From positions 3,906,001-3,970,000 of the forward strand of contig NZ_FNSZ01000001.1 in the NCBI RefSeq assembly GCF_900105245.1: a DNA stretch of 64,000 nucleotides, written 5' to 3'. Under the pieces are notes generated by a model that saw only the letters and a list, made by a program, of their open reading frames with translations, searched no databases and was not told the DNA's origin. The position numbers and the translations under genes are program-made. Shown piece by piece: positions 40,543 to 48,705 of this stretch. This DNA comes from Streptomyces sp. 1222.5. Its GTDB lineage: Bacteria; Actinomycetota; Actinomycetes; Streptomycetales; Streptomycetaceae. Position 1 is the stretch's first letter; the number at the start of each line of letters is the position of its first letter.

Positions 40543-41771
40543 ACCGACCCCTTCCAGAGCCCGTCCTCGGTCAGCCCCAGCAGCTCGATGGCGTTGCCCC
40601 GGACGATCCGCTCGACCACGTCGGCCGGCAGGTGGCCCATCTGCGCCTCGCCGACCTCGCGGGACTTGGGCCAGGTGGAGTCGGAGTGCGGGTAGTCGGT
40701 CTCGTACAGGACGTTCCCGACGCCGATGGAGTCCAGGTTCCTCAGTCCGAAGGCGTCGTCGAAGAAGCAGCCGTACACGTGCTCGGCGAACAGCTCGGAC
40801 GGCGGCCGGCGGACCTTGTCGGCGACCCCGCCCCAGGCCCGGTTCTCCTCCCACACGACGTCGGCGCGTTCGAGGATGTAGGGGATCCAGCCGATCTGCC
40901 CCTCGGCGTACATCACCCGCAGCCCCGGGAAGCGCTCGAACTTGCCGCTCATCAGCCAGTCGACCATCGAGAAGCAGCAGTTGGCGAAGGTGATGGTGGA
41001 CCCCACGGCGGGCGGGGCGTCCGCGGAGGTGGAGGGCATCCGGCTGCTGGAGCCGATGTGCATGGCGACGACCGTGCCGGTCTCGGCACAGGCGGCGAGG
41101 AACGGGTCCCAGTCGTCGGTGTGGACGGAGGGCAGGCCGAGGTGCGGGGGTATCTCGGAGAAGGCGACGGCCCGGACGCCGCGCGCGGCGTTGCGCCGCA
41201 CCTCCTCGGCCGCCAGCCGGGCGTCCCACAGAGGTATGAGGGTGAGCGGCACGAGCCGCCCGCGCGCCTCGGGACCGCACCACTCCTCGACCATCCAGTC
41301 GTTGTAGGCGCGCACGCAGAGCAGGGCGAGCTCACGGTCCCGCGCCTCGGTGAAGGTCTGCCCGCAGAAGCGGGGGAAGGTCGGGAAGCACAGGGCGGAC
41401 TGGACGTGGTTGACGTCCATGTCGGCGAGCCGGGCGGGCACGTCGTACGAACCCGCGCGCATCTGCTGGTAGGTGATGACCTCCAGGCGGATCTCGTCCC
41501 GGTCGTAGCCGACGGCGGTGTCGAGACGGGTGAGCGGGCGGTGCAGGTCCTCGTAGACCCACCAGTCGCCGACGGGGCCGTCGGTGCTGCCGGGATCGCC
41601 CATGACGGGCTTGAAGCGCCCGCCCAGGAAGGTCATCTCCTTCAGCGGGGCGCGCACGATCCGGGGTCCGACGTCCAGGTACTTCTTCGGCAGCCGGTCC
41701 TGCCAGACGGTGGCGGGCTCCACGGTGTGGTCGTCGACGGAGATGATCAGCGGGAACTGTGTGGTCTCCAT
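40539..41771 (-). CDS. Amidohydrolase_2-family (TIM-barrel) hydrolase or decarboxylase
   Basis: 410 residues from ATG 41771. Features: ISVDDHTVEPATVWQDRLPKKY (instead of HxH, a DDH motif common in this actinobacterial branch), ALCFPTFPRFCGQTF, AYNDWMVEEWC, VAMHIGSSSRMP, NVLYETDYPHSDSTWPKS (metal Asp and His), and NAIELLGL. Relatives include gamma-resorcylate-type decarboxylases and ring hydrolases. First gene of a row that runs to 34405, with a perfect regulon palindrome (site D) 21 bases before the ATG and afsR divergent on the other side. Confidence 0.88.
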   Translation of the reverse strand: METTQFPLIISVDDHTVEPATVWQDRLPKKYLDVGPRIVRAPLKEMTFLGGRFKPVMGDPGSTDGPVGDWWVYEDLHRPLTRLDTAVGYDRDEIRLEVITYQQMRAGSYDVPARLADMDVNHVQSALCFPTFPRFCGQTFTEARDRELALLCVRAYNDWMVEEWCGPEARGRLVPLTLIPLWDARLAAEEVRRNAARGVRAVAFSEIPPHLGLPSVHTDDWDPFLAACAETGTVVAMHIGSSSRMPSTSADAPPAVGSTITFANCCFSMVDWLMSGKFERFPGLRVMYAEGQIGWIPYILERADVVWEENRAWGGVADKVRRPPSELFAEHVYGCFFDDAFGLRNLDSIGVGNVLYETDYPHSDSTWPKSREVGEAQMGHLPADVVERIVRGNAIELLGLTEDGLWKGSV

Positions 41772-41792
41772 GCCGTTCACGGTAGCGCTGAT

Positions 41793-41807
41793 CTGACGAC
41801 CCGTCAG
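41793..41807. promoter_or_regulatory. Regulon palindrome site D
   Basis: CTGACGACCCGTCAG, perfect 6-bp arms, in the amidohydrolase/afsR divergent region. Two further CTGACG half-sites occur nearer to afsR (41895 and 41923). Confidence 0.75.
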
Positions 41808-41960
41808 CTCATGACGAACGGCCGACGGATGCGAAGAGGGTGTGAACGCCTTGTGCACCGATGCATACCGGCCTGTGATCGGCGTCTCCCACGGCTGACG
41901 CAACTGCCCGGAACAAGGCAAACTGACGGGGTTGTTCATGATGCCGAGGGGGGCGAACGC

Positions 41961-44942
41961 ATGGACGGTGGGCCGCGAGTACCTGAGCAGCGGCGTACCG
42001 GCTCCGTGGCCGGGGCCGAGGCCGGCGCCGCCACGGAGCCGGACGCGCTGCGCTTCAGCGTGCTCGGTCCGGTGCGGGCCTGGCGCGGCGCGGAGGTGCT
42101 GAACACCGGCTCCCCCCAGCAGCGCGCCCTGCTGGCCGCCCTGCTGCTGCGCGAGGGCCGTACGGCGACGGCGGCGGAGCTGATCGACGCGCTATGGGGC
42201 ACCGAGCCGCCGTCCCAGGCGCTGGCCGCGCTCCGCACGTACGCCTCCCGGCTGCGCAAGGTGCTGGACCCCGGCGTCCTGGTCAGCGAGTCCGGCGGCT
42301 ACGCGGTACGCCGGCTGCGCGAGGGCGCCCTCGACCTGGCCGCGGCCCAGGAGCTGGCCACGGAGGCGGAGAAGGCACGCGGCGCCGGGGACCTGCGGCA
42401 CGCCCGTGAGGCCCTCGGCCGCGCACTGGACCTGTGGGACGGCGAACCGCTCGCGGGCGTGCCCGGACCGTACGCGGAGGCGCAGCGGGCCCGGCTGGAG
42501 GAGTGGCGCCTGGGCCTGCTGGAGTCCCGGCTGGACATGGACCTGGAGCAGGGCCGCCACGCGGAGGCGGTGTCGGAGCTGACGGCACTGACCGCCGCCC
42601 ATCCGCTCCGTGAGCGCCTGCGCGAACTGCTCATGCTGGCCCTGTACCGCGGCGGGCGGCAGGCGGAGGCGCTGGCGGTGTACGCCGACACCCGCCGCCT
42701 CCTCGCCGAGGAGCTCGGCGTGGACCCGCGCCCGGGCCTCAGCGAACTCCAGCAGCGCATCCTCCAGGCGGACCCGGTGCTGGCGGAGCCCTCCGCCCCG
42801 GCGGCGGAGCCCGCGGCGGCTCCCGTGCGCCCGGCACAACTACCCGCTTCCGTACCGGACTTCACGGGCCGCGCGGCCTTCGTGAACGAACTGAGCGAGG
42901 TGCTGTCCTCCGCCTCCGAGACCGAGGGCCGGGTGATGGCCGTCTCGGCACTGGCCGGCATCGGCGGCGTCGGCAAGACGACGCTCGCGGTGCACGTGGC
43001 CCACCGGGCCCGCACCGCCTTCCCCGACGGCCAGCTGTACGTCGACCTCCAGGGCGCGGGCCCGCGCCCCGCCGAGCCGGAGACGGTCCTAGGCTCCTTC
43101 CTCCGCGCCCTCGGCACTGCCGACTCGGCCGTACCGGACTCGCTGGAGGAGCGGGCGGCCCTGTACCGCTCGGTGCTGGACGGCCGCCGGGTCCTGGTCC
43201 TGCTCGACAACGCGAAGGACGCGGCCCAGGTACGGCCCCTGCTGCCCGGCACGGAGGGCTGCGCGGCCCTGGTCACCTCCCGGGTGCGGATGCTCGACCT
43301 GGCCGGCGCGCACCTGGTCGACCTGGACGTGATGTCCCCCGACGAGGCGCTGGCGCTGTTCACGAAGATCGTGGGCGAGGAACGGGTGGCGGCGGAGCGC
43401 GAGGCCGCGCTGGACGTGGTGGCGGCCTGCGGCTTCCTGCCCCTGGCGATCCGTATCGCGGCGTCACGCCTCGCGGCCCGCCGCACCTGGACGGTCTCCG
43501 TCCTCGCGGCCAAGCTCGCGGACGAGCGCCGCCGGCTGGACGAGCTCCAGGCGGGCGACCTGGCCGTGAAGGCCACGTTCGAGCTGGGCTACGGCCAGCT
43601 GGAACCGGCCCAGGCGCGCGCCTTCCGCCTGCTCGGCCTCGCCGACGGCCCGGACATCTCCCTGGCCGCCGCGGCCGCGGTCCTCGACCTGCCCGCGGAG
43701 GACACGGAGGACCTGCTGGAGTCCCTGGTCGACACGTCCCTGCTGGAATCGGCGGCCCCCGGCCGCTACCGCTTCCACGACCTGGTCCGCCTCTACGCGC
43801 GTGCCTGCGCCGACCGCGACGAACAGCCCCCCAGCGAACGGGGCGCGGCGATGTCGCGCCTGCTGGACTTCTATCTGGCGACGGCGGCGCACGTCTACGC
43901 GATGGAGCGGCCGGGGGACCGTACGGTCACCCATCTCGAACACGTGCAGCGGCCCGGCAGCGCCTTCGCCGGTGCCTCGGCGGCGCTGGACTGGCTGCAC
44001 ACCGAGGCCGAACCGCTTCTCGCGTGCGTACAGCAGTCGCTCGAAGCGCCCACCCTGCGGCGGGCCGTCGATCTCCTGCTGACGACCATAGATCTGGCGG
44101 AGTCCGGGGCCAGCGCGCGCCGCTACGAGACGACCGCCGTCGCCGCGCGGGACGCGGCGGCCGCACTCGGGGACCCGCACGCCGAGACCCGGGCGCGGAT
44201 CACCCTCGCGCAGGTCCTCAGCCAGTCGGGGCGGTTCGACGAGGCCCGGCTGGAGGCCGAGCACGCGGACGCGCTGAACGAGACCGCCCAGGACCCGTGG
44301 ACGAGCAGCACGGCACCCAACCAGCTGGGCATCATCGCCAACTGCACGGGCCGGTTCGCCGACGCGGTGACGTATCTGCAGCGGGCCATCGAGGCGTTCC
44401 GCGCCGACGGCAACAAGCCGGGCGAGGGAAGTGCCGTGTGCAACCTGTCCCGTTCCCTCGCCTCGATGGGGCGCAGCGGGGAGGCCGTGGAGCTCGCGAA
44501 GCGGGGCGTCGACATCTACGACGAACTCGGGATGTCCGTCCGCCTGGCCAACGCGCACTACGCGCTGGGCATCGTGCTCACCCAGGCCGGGTCGCTGCCC
44601 GAGGCGCTGGTGCAACTGTCCGAGGCGCTGCGGATGTTCACGGACAGCCGGCAGCGCCTGTGGGAGGGGACCACGCACTTCCGCATCGCCCAGGTGCACC
44701 TGGTGTCCGAGCGTGCCGCCCTCGCCGCCCAGCACGCCGAGCAGGCCCTGGCGATCGGCTGCATCGGCGGTGACTGGATGCGGGCCAACGCCCTGACGAT
44801 GCTGGGGAAGGCCCTGGAGGCACTCGGGCAGTCCGACCGGGCCCGGGTCTGCTGGCAGGAGGCTCTGTCCCTGTACGAGCAGGCGGGGTCCGTCGAGGCG
44901 GCCGAGGTCCGGCGCCTGCTCGCGCCGTTGGCGGCGGCCTGA
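41961..44942 (+). CDS. afsR: AfsR: SARP-type global regulator with NB-ARC ATPase and TPR domains
   Basis: 993 residues from ATG 41961. Domains: SARP OmpR-like DNA-binding domain (about 28-110, LRFSVLGPVRAWRGAEVLNT then ALLLREGRTATAAELIDALWG), bacterial activation domain (about 115-265), NB-ARC ATPase with P-loop GIGGVGKTT (about 333-341) and LVLLDNAKDAAQV, then C-terminal TPR repeats (about 720-985). In S. coelicolor AfsR is phosphorylated by AfsK and activates afsS, raising antibiotic production. Both partners are here: afsS begins 208 bases downstream, afsK is at 50224. It is divergent from the catabolic amidohydrolase, sharing the 189-bp region with site D. Confidence 0.98.
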   Translation: MDGGPRVPEQRRTGSVAGAEAGAATEPDALRFSVLGPVRAWRGAEVLNTGSPQQRALLAALLLREGRTATAAELIDALWGTEPPSQALAALRTYASRLRKVLDPGVLVSESGGYAVRRLREGALDLAAAQELATEAEKARGAGDLRHAREALGRALDLWDGEPLAGVPGPYAEAQRARLEEWRLGLLESRLDMDLEQGRHAEAVSELTALTAAHPLRERLRELLMLALYRGGRQAEALAVYADTRRLLAEELGVDPRPGLSELQQRILQADPVLAEPSAPAAEPAAAPVRPAQLPASVPDFTGRAAFVNELSEVLSSASETEGRVMAVSALAGIGGVGKTTLAVHVAHRARTAFPDGQLYVDLQGAGPRPAEPETVLGSFLRALGTADSAVPDSLEERAALYRSVLDGRRVLVLLDNAKDAAQVRPLLPGTEGCAALVTSRVRMLDLAGAHLVDLDVMSPDEALALFTKIVGEERVAAEREAALDVVAACGFLPLAIRIAASRLAARRTWTVSVLAAKLADERRRLDELQAGDLAVKATFELGYGQLEPAQARAFRLLGLADGPDISLAAAAAVLDLPAEDTEDLLESLVDTSLLESAAPGRYRFHDLVRLYARACADRDEQPPSERGAAMSRLLDFYLATAAHVYAMERPGDRTVTHLEHVQRPGSAFAGASAALDWLHTEAEPLLACVQQSLEAPTLRRAVDLLLTTIDLAESGASARRYETTAVAARDAAAALGDPHAETRARITLAQVLSQSGRFDEARLEAEHADALNETAQDPWTSSTAPNQLGIIANCTGRFADAVTYLQRAIEAFRADGNKPGEGSAVCNLSRSLASMGRSGEAVELAKRGVDIYDELGMSVRLANAHYALGIVLTQAGSLPEALVQLSEALRMFTDSRQRLWEGTTHFRIAQVHLVSERAALAAQHAEQALAIGCIGGDWMRANALTMLGKALEALGQSDRARVCWQEALSLYEQAGSVEAAEVRRLLAPLAAA

Positions 44943-44962
44943 GAGGCGGCCCCCCACGGGGT

Positions 44963-44984
44963 CGTTCATCGAACGTTTATGACT
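44963..44984 (+). promoter_or_regulatory. AfsR-binding direct repeats of the afsS promoter
   Basis: CGTTCATCGAA and CGTTTATGACT are adjacent 11-base direct repeats, one helical turn apart, as SARP regulators require, 20 bases after the afsR stop. The first repeat is also part of an inverted repeat CGTTC-ATC-GAACG. The position corresponds to the known afsS promoter target of AfsR. Confidence 0.8.
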
Positions 44985-45067
44985 TCCTGTCACTCTCTGG
45001 GAGTCGATCCGCCGTTCTCGGGGGGCAGGCGGATCAACCGGGCCTCGCGGCTACTCTGAGGCCTCCT

Positions 45068-45115
45068 GGAACGCCCGTTCGGCGACCCACGGGGGAGTTT
45101 CCGAACGGGCGTTCC
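45068..45115 (+). promoter_or_regulatory. Perfect 15-bp stem-loop in the afsS leader
   Basis: GGAACGCCCGTTCGG (45068-45082) is exactly complementary to CCGAACGGGCGTTCC (45101-45115), with an 18-base loop. It lies between the AfsR box and the afsS start (36 bases before the ATG), so it will be in the leader RNA and could act as attenuator, stability element or protein-binding palindrome. Each arm also contains GAAC-4-GTTC. Confidence 0.7.
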
Positions 45116-45150
45116 ACTCGCTGCGCCACATATCTCTTGGAGTACCAGCC

Positions 45151-45333
45151 ATGAGCAACGACAAGAAGATCGTCACCATGAAGGACCAGCACACGCCGGC
45201 TCCGCCGGCCCTGGACGAGCCGGTCACCACGATGGACCAGCACACCCCGGCTCCGCCGGCCCTGGACGAGCCGGTCACCACGATGGACCAGCACACCCCG
45301 GCCCCGCCGGCCCTGGACCTCGATCGCAAGTAA
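45151..45333 (+). CDS. afsS: AfsS: small repeat protein activating antibiotic production
   Basis: 60 residues from ATG 45151 (GGAG 8 nt upstream). After MSNDKKIVTMK the protein is three near-identical copies of a 17-residue unit, DQHTPAPPALDEPVTTM, the last cut short and ending in DLDRK. In S. coelicolor AfsS is a 63-residue protein of the same build, needed for AfsR-dependent stimulation of pathway-specific activators. No fold or catalytic residue is evident; Asp/His/Pro spacing might bind metal or RNA polymerase. The leader carries an AfsR box and a hairpin; two strong terminators follow. Confidence 0.96.
   Translation: MSNDKKIVTMKDQHTPAPPALDEPVTTMDQHTPAPPALDEPVTTMDQHTPAPPALDLDRK
45184..45330 (+). 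repeat. 51-bp tandem repeat inside afsS
   Basis: Three copies starting at 45184, 45235 and 45286, the third 45 bases long and diverging after the ALD codons. Copies differ by only one or two silent changes (for example ACGCCG versus ACCCCG), so the array is kept near-identical at DNA level and could gain or lose units. Confidence 0.85.
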
Positions 45334-45352
45334 GCCACCACCCCGACGGGGA

Positions 45353-45391
45353 TCGGCCGCGGCGGCGCGGAGGGGGAGCCGTCGCGGCCGA
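45353..45391 (+). terminator. First hairpin terminator after afsS
   Basis: 14-bp stem with one G-U pair (45353-45366 with 45378-45391), 11-nt purine-rich loop, 20 bases past the afsS stop. Confidence 0.6.
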
Positions 45392-45404
45392 GGTGTGTCC
45401 GGAG

Positions 45405-45441
45405 GGCCGGGACCGGCGGACCCGTTCCGTCGGTCCCGGCC
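45405..45441. terminator. Bidirectional terminator between afsS and the acyl-CoA ligase gene
   Basis: 16-bp stem with one G-U pair (45405-45420 with 45426-45441) and a CCCGT loop; it abuts the stop codon of the convergent ligase gene. Confidence 0.75.
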
Positions 45442-47052
45442 TCAGCCTGCCGGTGGTCCGCTCCCCCGCAGTACCCCCTTCACGACCTTCCCGCTCGCGT
45501 TCCGGGGAAGTTCGGGGACGAACTCCACCGCTCTCGGGACCTTGTAGTTGGCCATCTCCCGGCGGGCCCAGGCGATCAGGTCGTCGGCGGTGAGGGAGGC
45601 GTCGGGTCTGCGGACCACGAAGGCCTTGCCGACCTCTCCGAGGCGGGCGTGCGGGACGCCGACCACCGCCACGTCGGCCACGTCGGGGTGCAGGCCGAGC
45701 AGTTGCTCGATCTCGGCGGGGTAGGCGTTGAAGCCGCCGACGATGAACATGTCCTTGATGCGGTCGGTGATGCGCAGGTTGCCCTCGGCGTCGAGGACGC
45801 CGACGTCGCCCGTGCGCAGCCAGCCGTCGGCGGTGACCGCCTCCGCGGTGGCGGCCGGGTCGGCCCAGTAGCCGCGCATGACGTTGAAGCCGCGCACCAG
45901 CACCTCGCCGGGTGTGCCGGGCGGCACCCGGCCACCCCGGGCGTCAGCGACCCGCACGTCCGTGCCGGGGATCGCCCGGCCGGACGTCGAGGCGATCACC
46001 GAGGGGTCGTCGCCGCGCCGGCACATCGTGACGATGCCGCTCGCCTCGGAGAGGCCGTAGGCGGTGAGGACCGTGCCGATGCCGAGTTCGCCGCGCAGGC
46101 GTTCCACCAGGCGGAGGGGGACCACGGCCGCTCCGGTGACGACCAGCCGGAGGGCCGAGAGGTCGTGGGCGCCGCGGGCCGGGTGGTCCAGGAGGGACTG
46201 GTGGAGGGTCGGCGGGCCCGGCAGGACCGATATCCGCTCCGCCGCGATGTTCGCCAGTGCCGTGTCCACGTTGAACACCGGCTGCGGGATCATCGCCGCC
46301 CCACGCATCAGACAGGCGATCACACCGGCCTTGTAGCCGAAGGTGTGGAAGAAGGGGTTCACGATCAGGTAGCGGTCGGTGGCGCGCAGGCCGGCGAGCT
46401 CGGCCCAGATCTCGTACGCGCGCAGGGTCTGGGCGTGGGTGATCATCGCGCCCTTGGGGCGGCCCGTCGTACCCGAGGTGAAGACCATGTCCGAGAGGTC
46501 CGAGCCGCACAACTCCGCTTCTCGTGCGCGGACTTCGGACGCCGTCACCTCCTCGCCCGCCGCCAGGAAGTCCTTCCAGGTGCGGAAGTCGGGCGGTGCG
46601 TCGTCGGAGAGGACCACCACCTGTTCGAGGTCCGGCAGGCCGGGCAGCGGGCCCCGGCCGCCGGGCACCCCCTCGCCGGTCGCCCTCCGCAGCGAGGCCA
46701 CGTACGACGTACCGAGGAACGTGCCCGTGACGAACAGCAGCCGGGTCCCGCTGCGGCGCAGGACGTCGGCGGCCTCGGTGCCCTTGAAGCGGGTGTTCAG
46801 CGGCACCAGCACCGCGCCCGCCGACACGGCGCCGAGGGCGGCCACGATCCAGTCGAGGGAGTTGGGCGCCCACACGGCCACCCGGTCGCCCCTGGCCACT
46901 CCGCAGGCCAGGCAGGCAGCCGCGGCGCGTTCGATCCGGGCGCCGAGTTCGGCGTACGTGATCCTCGTCCGGCCCTCGACCACGGCCTCGGCGTCCGCGT
47001 ACCGCTCGGCCGCGGACCGCACCAGTCGCGGGACGGTGCCCCAGTCACTCAC
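45442..47052 (-). CDS. Acyl-CoA ligase (AMP-forming, FadD3/17-like)
   Basis: 536 residues from GTG 47052, with GGAGG 6 nt upstream. Adenylating-enzyme motifs: MVFTSGTTGRPKGAMITHAQ (P-loop), YGLSEASGIVTMC, GWLRTGDVGVLD, then ITDRIKDMFIVGGFNAYPAE and the C-terminal Lys in LPRNASGKVVKG. Should activate a carboxylic acid to its CoA thioester, the entry step to CoA-dependent degradation. Divergent from the thiolase-DUF35-crotonase operon, sharing regulon sites E and F. Confidence 0.93.
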   Translation of the reverse strand: MSDWGTVPRLVRSAAERYADAEAVVEGRTRITYAELGARIERAAAACLACGVARGDRVAVWAPNSLDWIVAALGAVSAGAVLVPLNTRFKGTEAADVLRRSGTRLLFVTGTFLGTSYVASLRRATGEGVPGGRGPLPGLPDLEQVVVLSDDAPPDFRTWKDFLAAGEEVTASEVRAREAELCGSDLSDMVFTSGTTGRPKGAMITHAQTLRAYEIWAELAGLRATDRYLIVNPFFHTFGYKAGVIACLMRGAAMIPQPVFNVDTALANIAAERISVLPGPPTLHQSLLDHPARGAHDLSALRLVVTGAAVVPLRLVERLRGELGIGTVLTAYGLSEASGIVTMCRRGDDPSVIASTSGRAIPGTDVRVADARGGRVPPGTPGEVLVRGFNVMRGYWADPAATAEAVTADGWLRTGDVGVLDAEGNLRITDRIKDMFIVGGFNAYPAEIEQLLGLHPDVADVAVVGVPHARLGEVGKAFVVRRPDASLTADDLIAWARREMANYKVPRAVEFVPELPRNASGKVVKGVLRGSGPPAG

Positions 47053-47079
47053 AGCAGACCTCCCCGTGCCCACACGTAG

Positions 47080-47094
47080 CTGACTGTCCGTCAG
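47080..47094. promoter_or_regulatory. Regulon palindrome site E
   Basis: CTGACTGTCCGTCAG, one mismatch, 27 bases upstream of the ligase start 47052. Confidence 0.65.
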
Positions 47095-47106
47095 ATTAGC
47101 GGTAAC

Positions 47107-47121
47107 CTGACGCACTGTCAG
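47107..47121. promoter_or_regulatory. Regulon palindrome site F
   Basis: CTGACGCACTGTCAG, one mismatch, 15 bases upstream of the thiolase start 47137. Start-to-start distance from site E is 27 bases. Confidence 0.65.
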
Positions 47122-47136
47122 GAGAGGGGGCCTTGC

Positions 47137-48291
47137 ATGGCAGGAACGGGACTCAAGGACGCCACCGCCGTCGTCGGCATAGGACAGACCGCATTCGCCA
47201 AGCACCTTCCGGAGGACGAGCGGACGCTCGCCTGCCGGGCGGTGCTCGCCGCGCTCGACGACGCCGGGATCGCACCCGGCGAGGTCGACGCCCTGGCCTC
47301 CTACACCATGGAGGAGACCGACGAGGTGGAGCTGGCGAAGGCGGTCGGCTTCGGCGATCTGACCTACTTCGGCAAGGTGGGGTACGGCGGCGGCGGCTCC
47401 TGCGCCACCGTCGCCCACCTCGCCGCCGCCATCGCCGCCGGGCAGGCCACGGTGGGCGTGGCCTGGCGGTCCCGCAAACGGGGCAGCGGGCCCCGGCCGT
47501 GGACCAGCACGGCCGTCCAGCTGCCCACACCGGCGCAGTGGACACGGCCCTTCGGGCTGCTGCGGCCGGCGGACGAGATCGCCATGCTGGCCCGCCGGTA
47601 CATGCACGAGTACGGCGCCACCCGCGACCACCTGTTCAACGTCGCCCTGGCCTGTCGCAACCGGGCCAACCAGAACCCGGCGGCCGTCATGTACGAACGG
47701 CCCCTGACCCGCGAGATGTACATGACCTCCCGGTGGATCAGCGAGCCGCTGTGCCTGTTCGACAACTGCCTGGAGACCGACGGGGCCCTCGCCTGTGTGG
47801 TGGTCTCCAAGGAGCGGGCGCGGGACTGCCGACAGCGGCCGGTGTACGTGCACTCCGTCGCCCAGGGCCTGCCCGCCCAGCACCACGGCATGGTCAACTA
47901 CTGGAACGACGACCCGCTCACCGGCCCCGCCTGGACCGCCGCCCGGCATCTGTGGAAGCAGGCGGACTTCACCCCGGACGACGTGGACGTGGCGCAGATC
48001 TACGACGCGTTCACCGCGCTGATCCCGCTCTCCCTGGAGGGCTACGGCTTCTGCGCGCGCGGGGAGGGAGGCGCCTTCACCGAGCAGGGCGCCCTGGAGA
48101 TCGGCGGGCGGCTGCCGGTGAACACCGGGGGCGGCGGGCTCAGCGAGGCCTACGTGCACGGCTTCAACCTCATCAACGAAGGGGTGAAGCAGCTGCGCGG
48201 CACCAGCACCGCGCAGGTCCCCGGCGCCGCCACCTGCCTGGTCACGGCGGGCGAGGGCGTGCCCACCTCCGCGCTTCTGTTGAGGAGTTGA
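47137..48291 (+). CDS. Thiolase-fold lipid-transfer-type protein (Ltp-like)
   Basis: 384 residues. Thiolase-superfamily chain of the SCPx/Ltp branch: AVVGIGQTAFAKHLP, GYGGGGSCATVAHLAAAIAAG with a Cys at the nucleophile place, YDAFTALIPLSLEGYGFCARGEGG and LPVNTGGGGLSEAYVHG. Members paired with a DUF35 protein act as retro-aldolases or thiolases that shorten CoA-linked side chains. The DUF35 partner follows after 6 bases. Part of a three-gene operon with a crotonase, controlled by sites E/F. Confidence 0.9.
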   Translation: MAGTGLKDATAVVGIGQTAFAKHLPEDERTLACRAVLAALDDAGIAPGEVDALASYTMEETDEVELAKAVGFGDLTYFGKVGYGGGGSCATVAHLAAAIAAGQATVGVAWRSRKRGSGPRPWTSTAVQLPTPAQWTRPFGLLRPADEIAMLARRYMHEYGATRDHLFNVALACRNRANQNPAAVMYERPLTREMYMTSRWISEPLCLFDNCLETDGALACVVVSKERARDCRQRPVYVHSVAQGLPAQHHGMVNYWNDDPLTGPAWTAARHLWKQADFTPDDVDVAQIYDAFTALIPLSLEGYGFCARGEGGAFTEQGALEIGGRLPVNTGGGGLSEAYVHGFNLINEGVKQLRGTSTAQVPGAATCLVTAGEGVPTSALLLRS

Positions 48292-48297
48292 CCCGCC

Positions 48298-48705
48298 ATG
48301 CTGACTCCGGTCACCGACGCCGACGGCGCCCCCTTCTGGGAGTACGCGGCCCGGGGCGAACTGCGCGTCCAGGCCTGCGCCGACTGCGGCGAGCTCCGGT
48401 TCCCGCCCCGGCCCTGCTGCCCCCGCTGCCAGTCCTTCGCGACCGAGTGGCGGCCGGTGTCGGGGCGCGGGCGGGTGTGGTCGTACGTGGTGCCGCATCC
48501 GCCGCTGCTGCCCGACTACGCGGCGCAGGCGCCGTACAACGTGGTCCTCGTGGAGCTGGAGGAGGCCCCGCGGATCCGGCTGGCCGGCAACCTGGTCACC
48601 GGGCCGGGGGCGCCGCTCGGCTCCCTCGACCCGGGCCGGATCCGGATCGGCGCCCGGGTGCAGGTGGTGTTCTCCGGCGGACTGCCGCAGTGGGTGCTCG
48701 CGTGA
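48298..48705 (+). CDS. DUF35 OB-fold zinc-ribbon protein (partner of the thiolase-fold protein)
   Basis: 135 residues. Zinc ribbon CADCGELRFPPRPCCPRC (two CxxC knuckles) followed by the OB fold with GRGRVWSYVVPHPP, YNVVLVELEE and PRIRLAGNLV. In characterised cases such proteins form obligate heteromers with Ltp-type aldolases or with hydratases. Its stop overlaps the crotonase start (GTGA). Confidence 0.92.
   Translation: MLTPVTDADGAPFWEYAARGELRVQACADCGELRFPPRPCCPRCQSFATEWRPVSGRGRVWSYVVPHPPLLPDYAAQAPYNVVLVELEEAPRIRLAGNLVTGPGAPLGSLDPGRIRIGARVQVVFSGGLPQWVLA

Noticed and set aside
40299..41960. Long 5' extension of the afsR frame
   Set aside because: The frame is open far upstream but is antisense to the amidohydrolase and LLM genes; AfsR similarity begins at ATG 41961, giving 993 residues.
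44985..45060. Exact -10 element of the afsS promoter
   Set aside because: Several weak candidates but none convincing at the expected spacing from the AfsR repeats; left unannotated.
45034..45341. Repeat-containing minus-strand frames opposite afsS
   Set aside because: Their repeats are only the complement of the afsS 51-bp repeats; no ribosome site, and afsS on the plus strand is well known.
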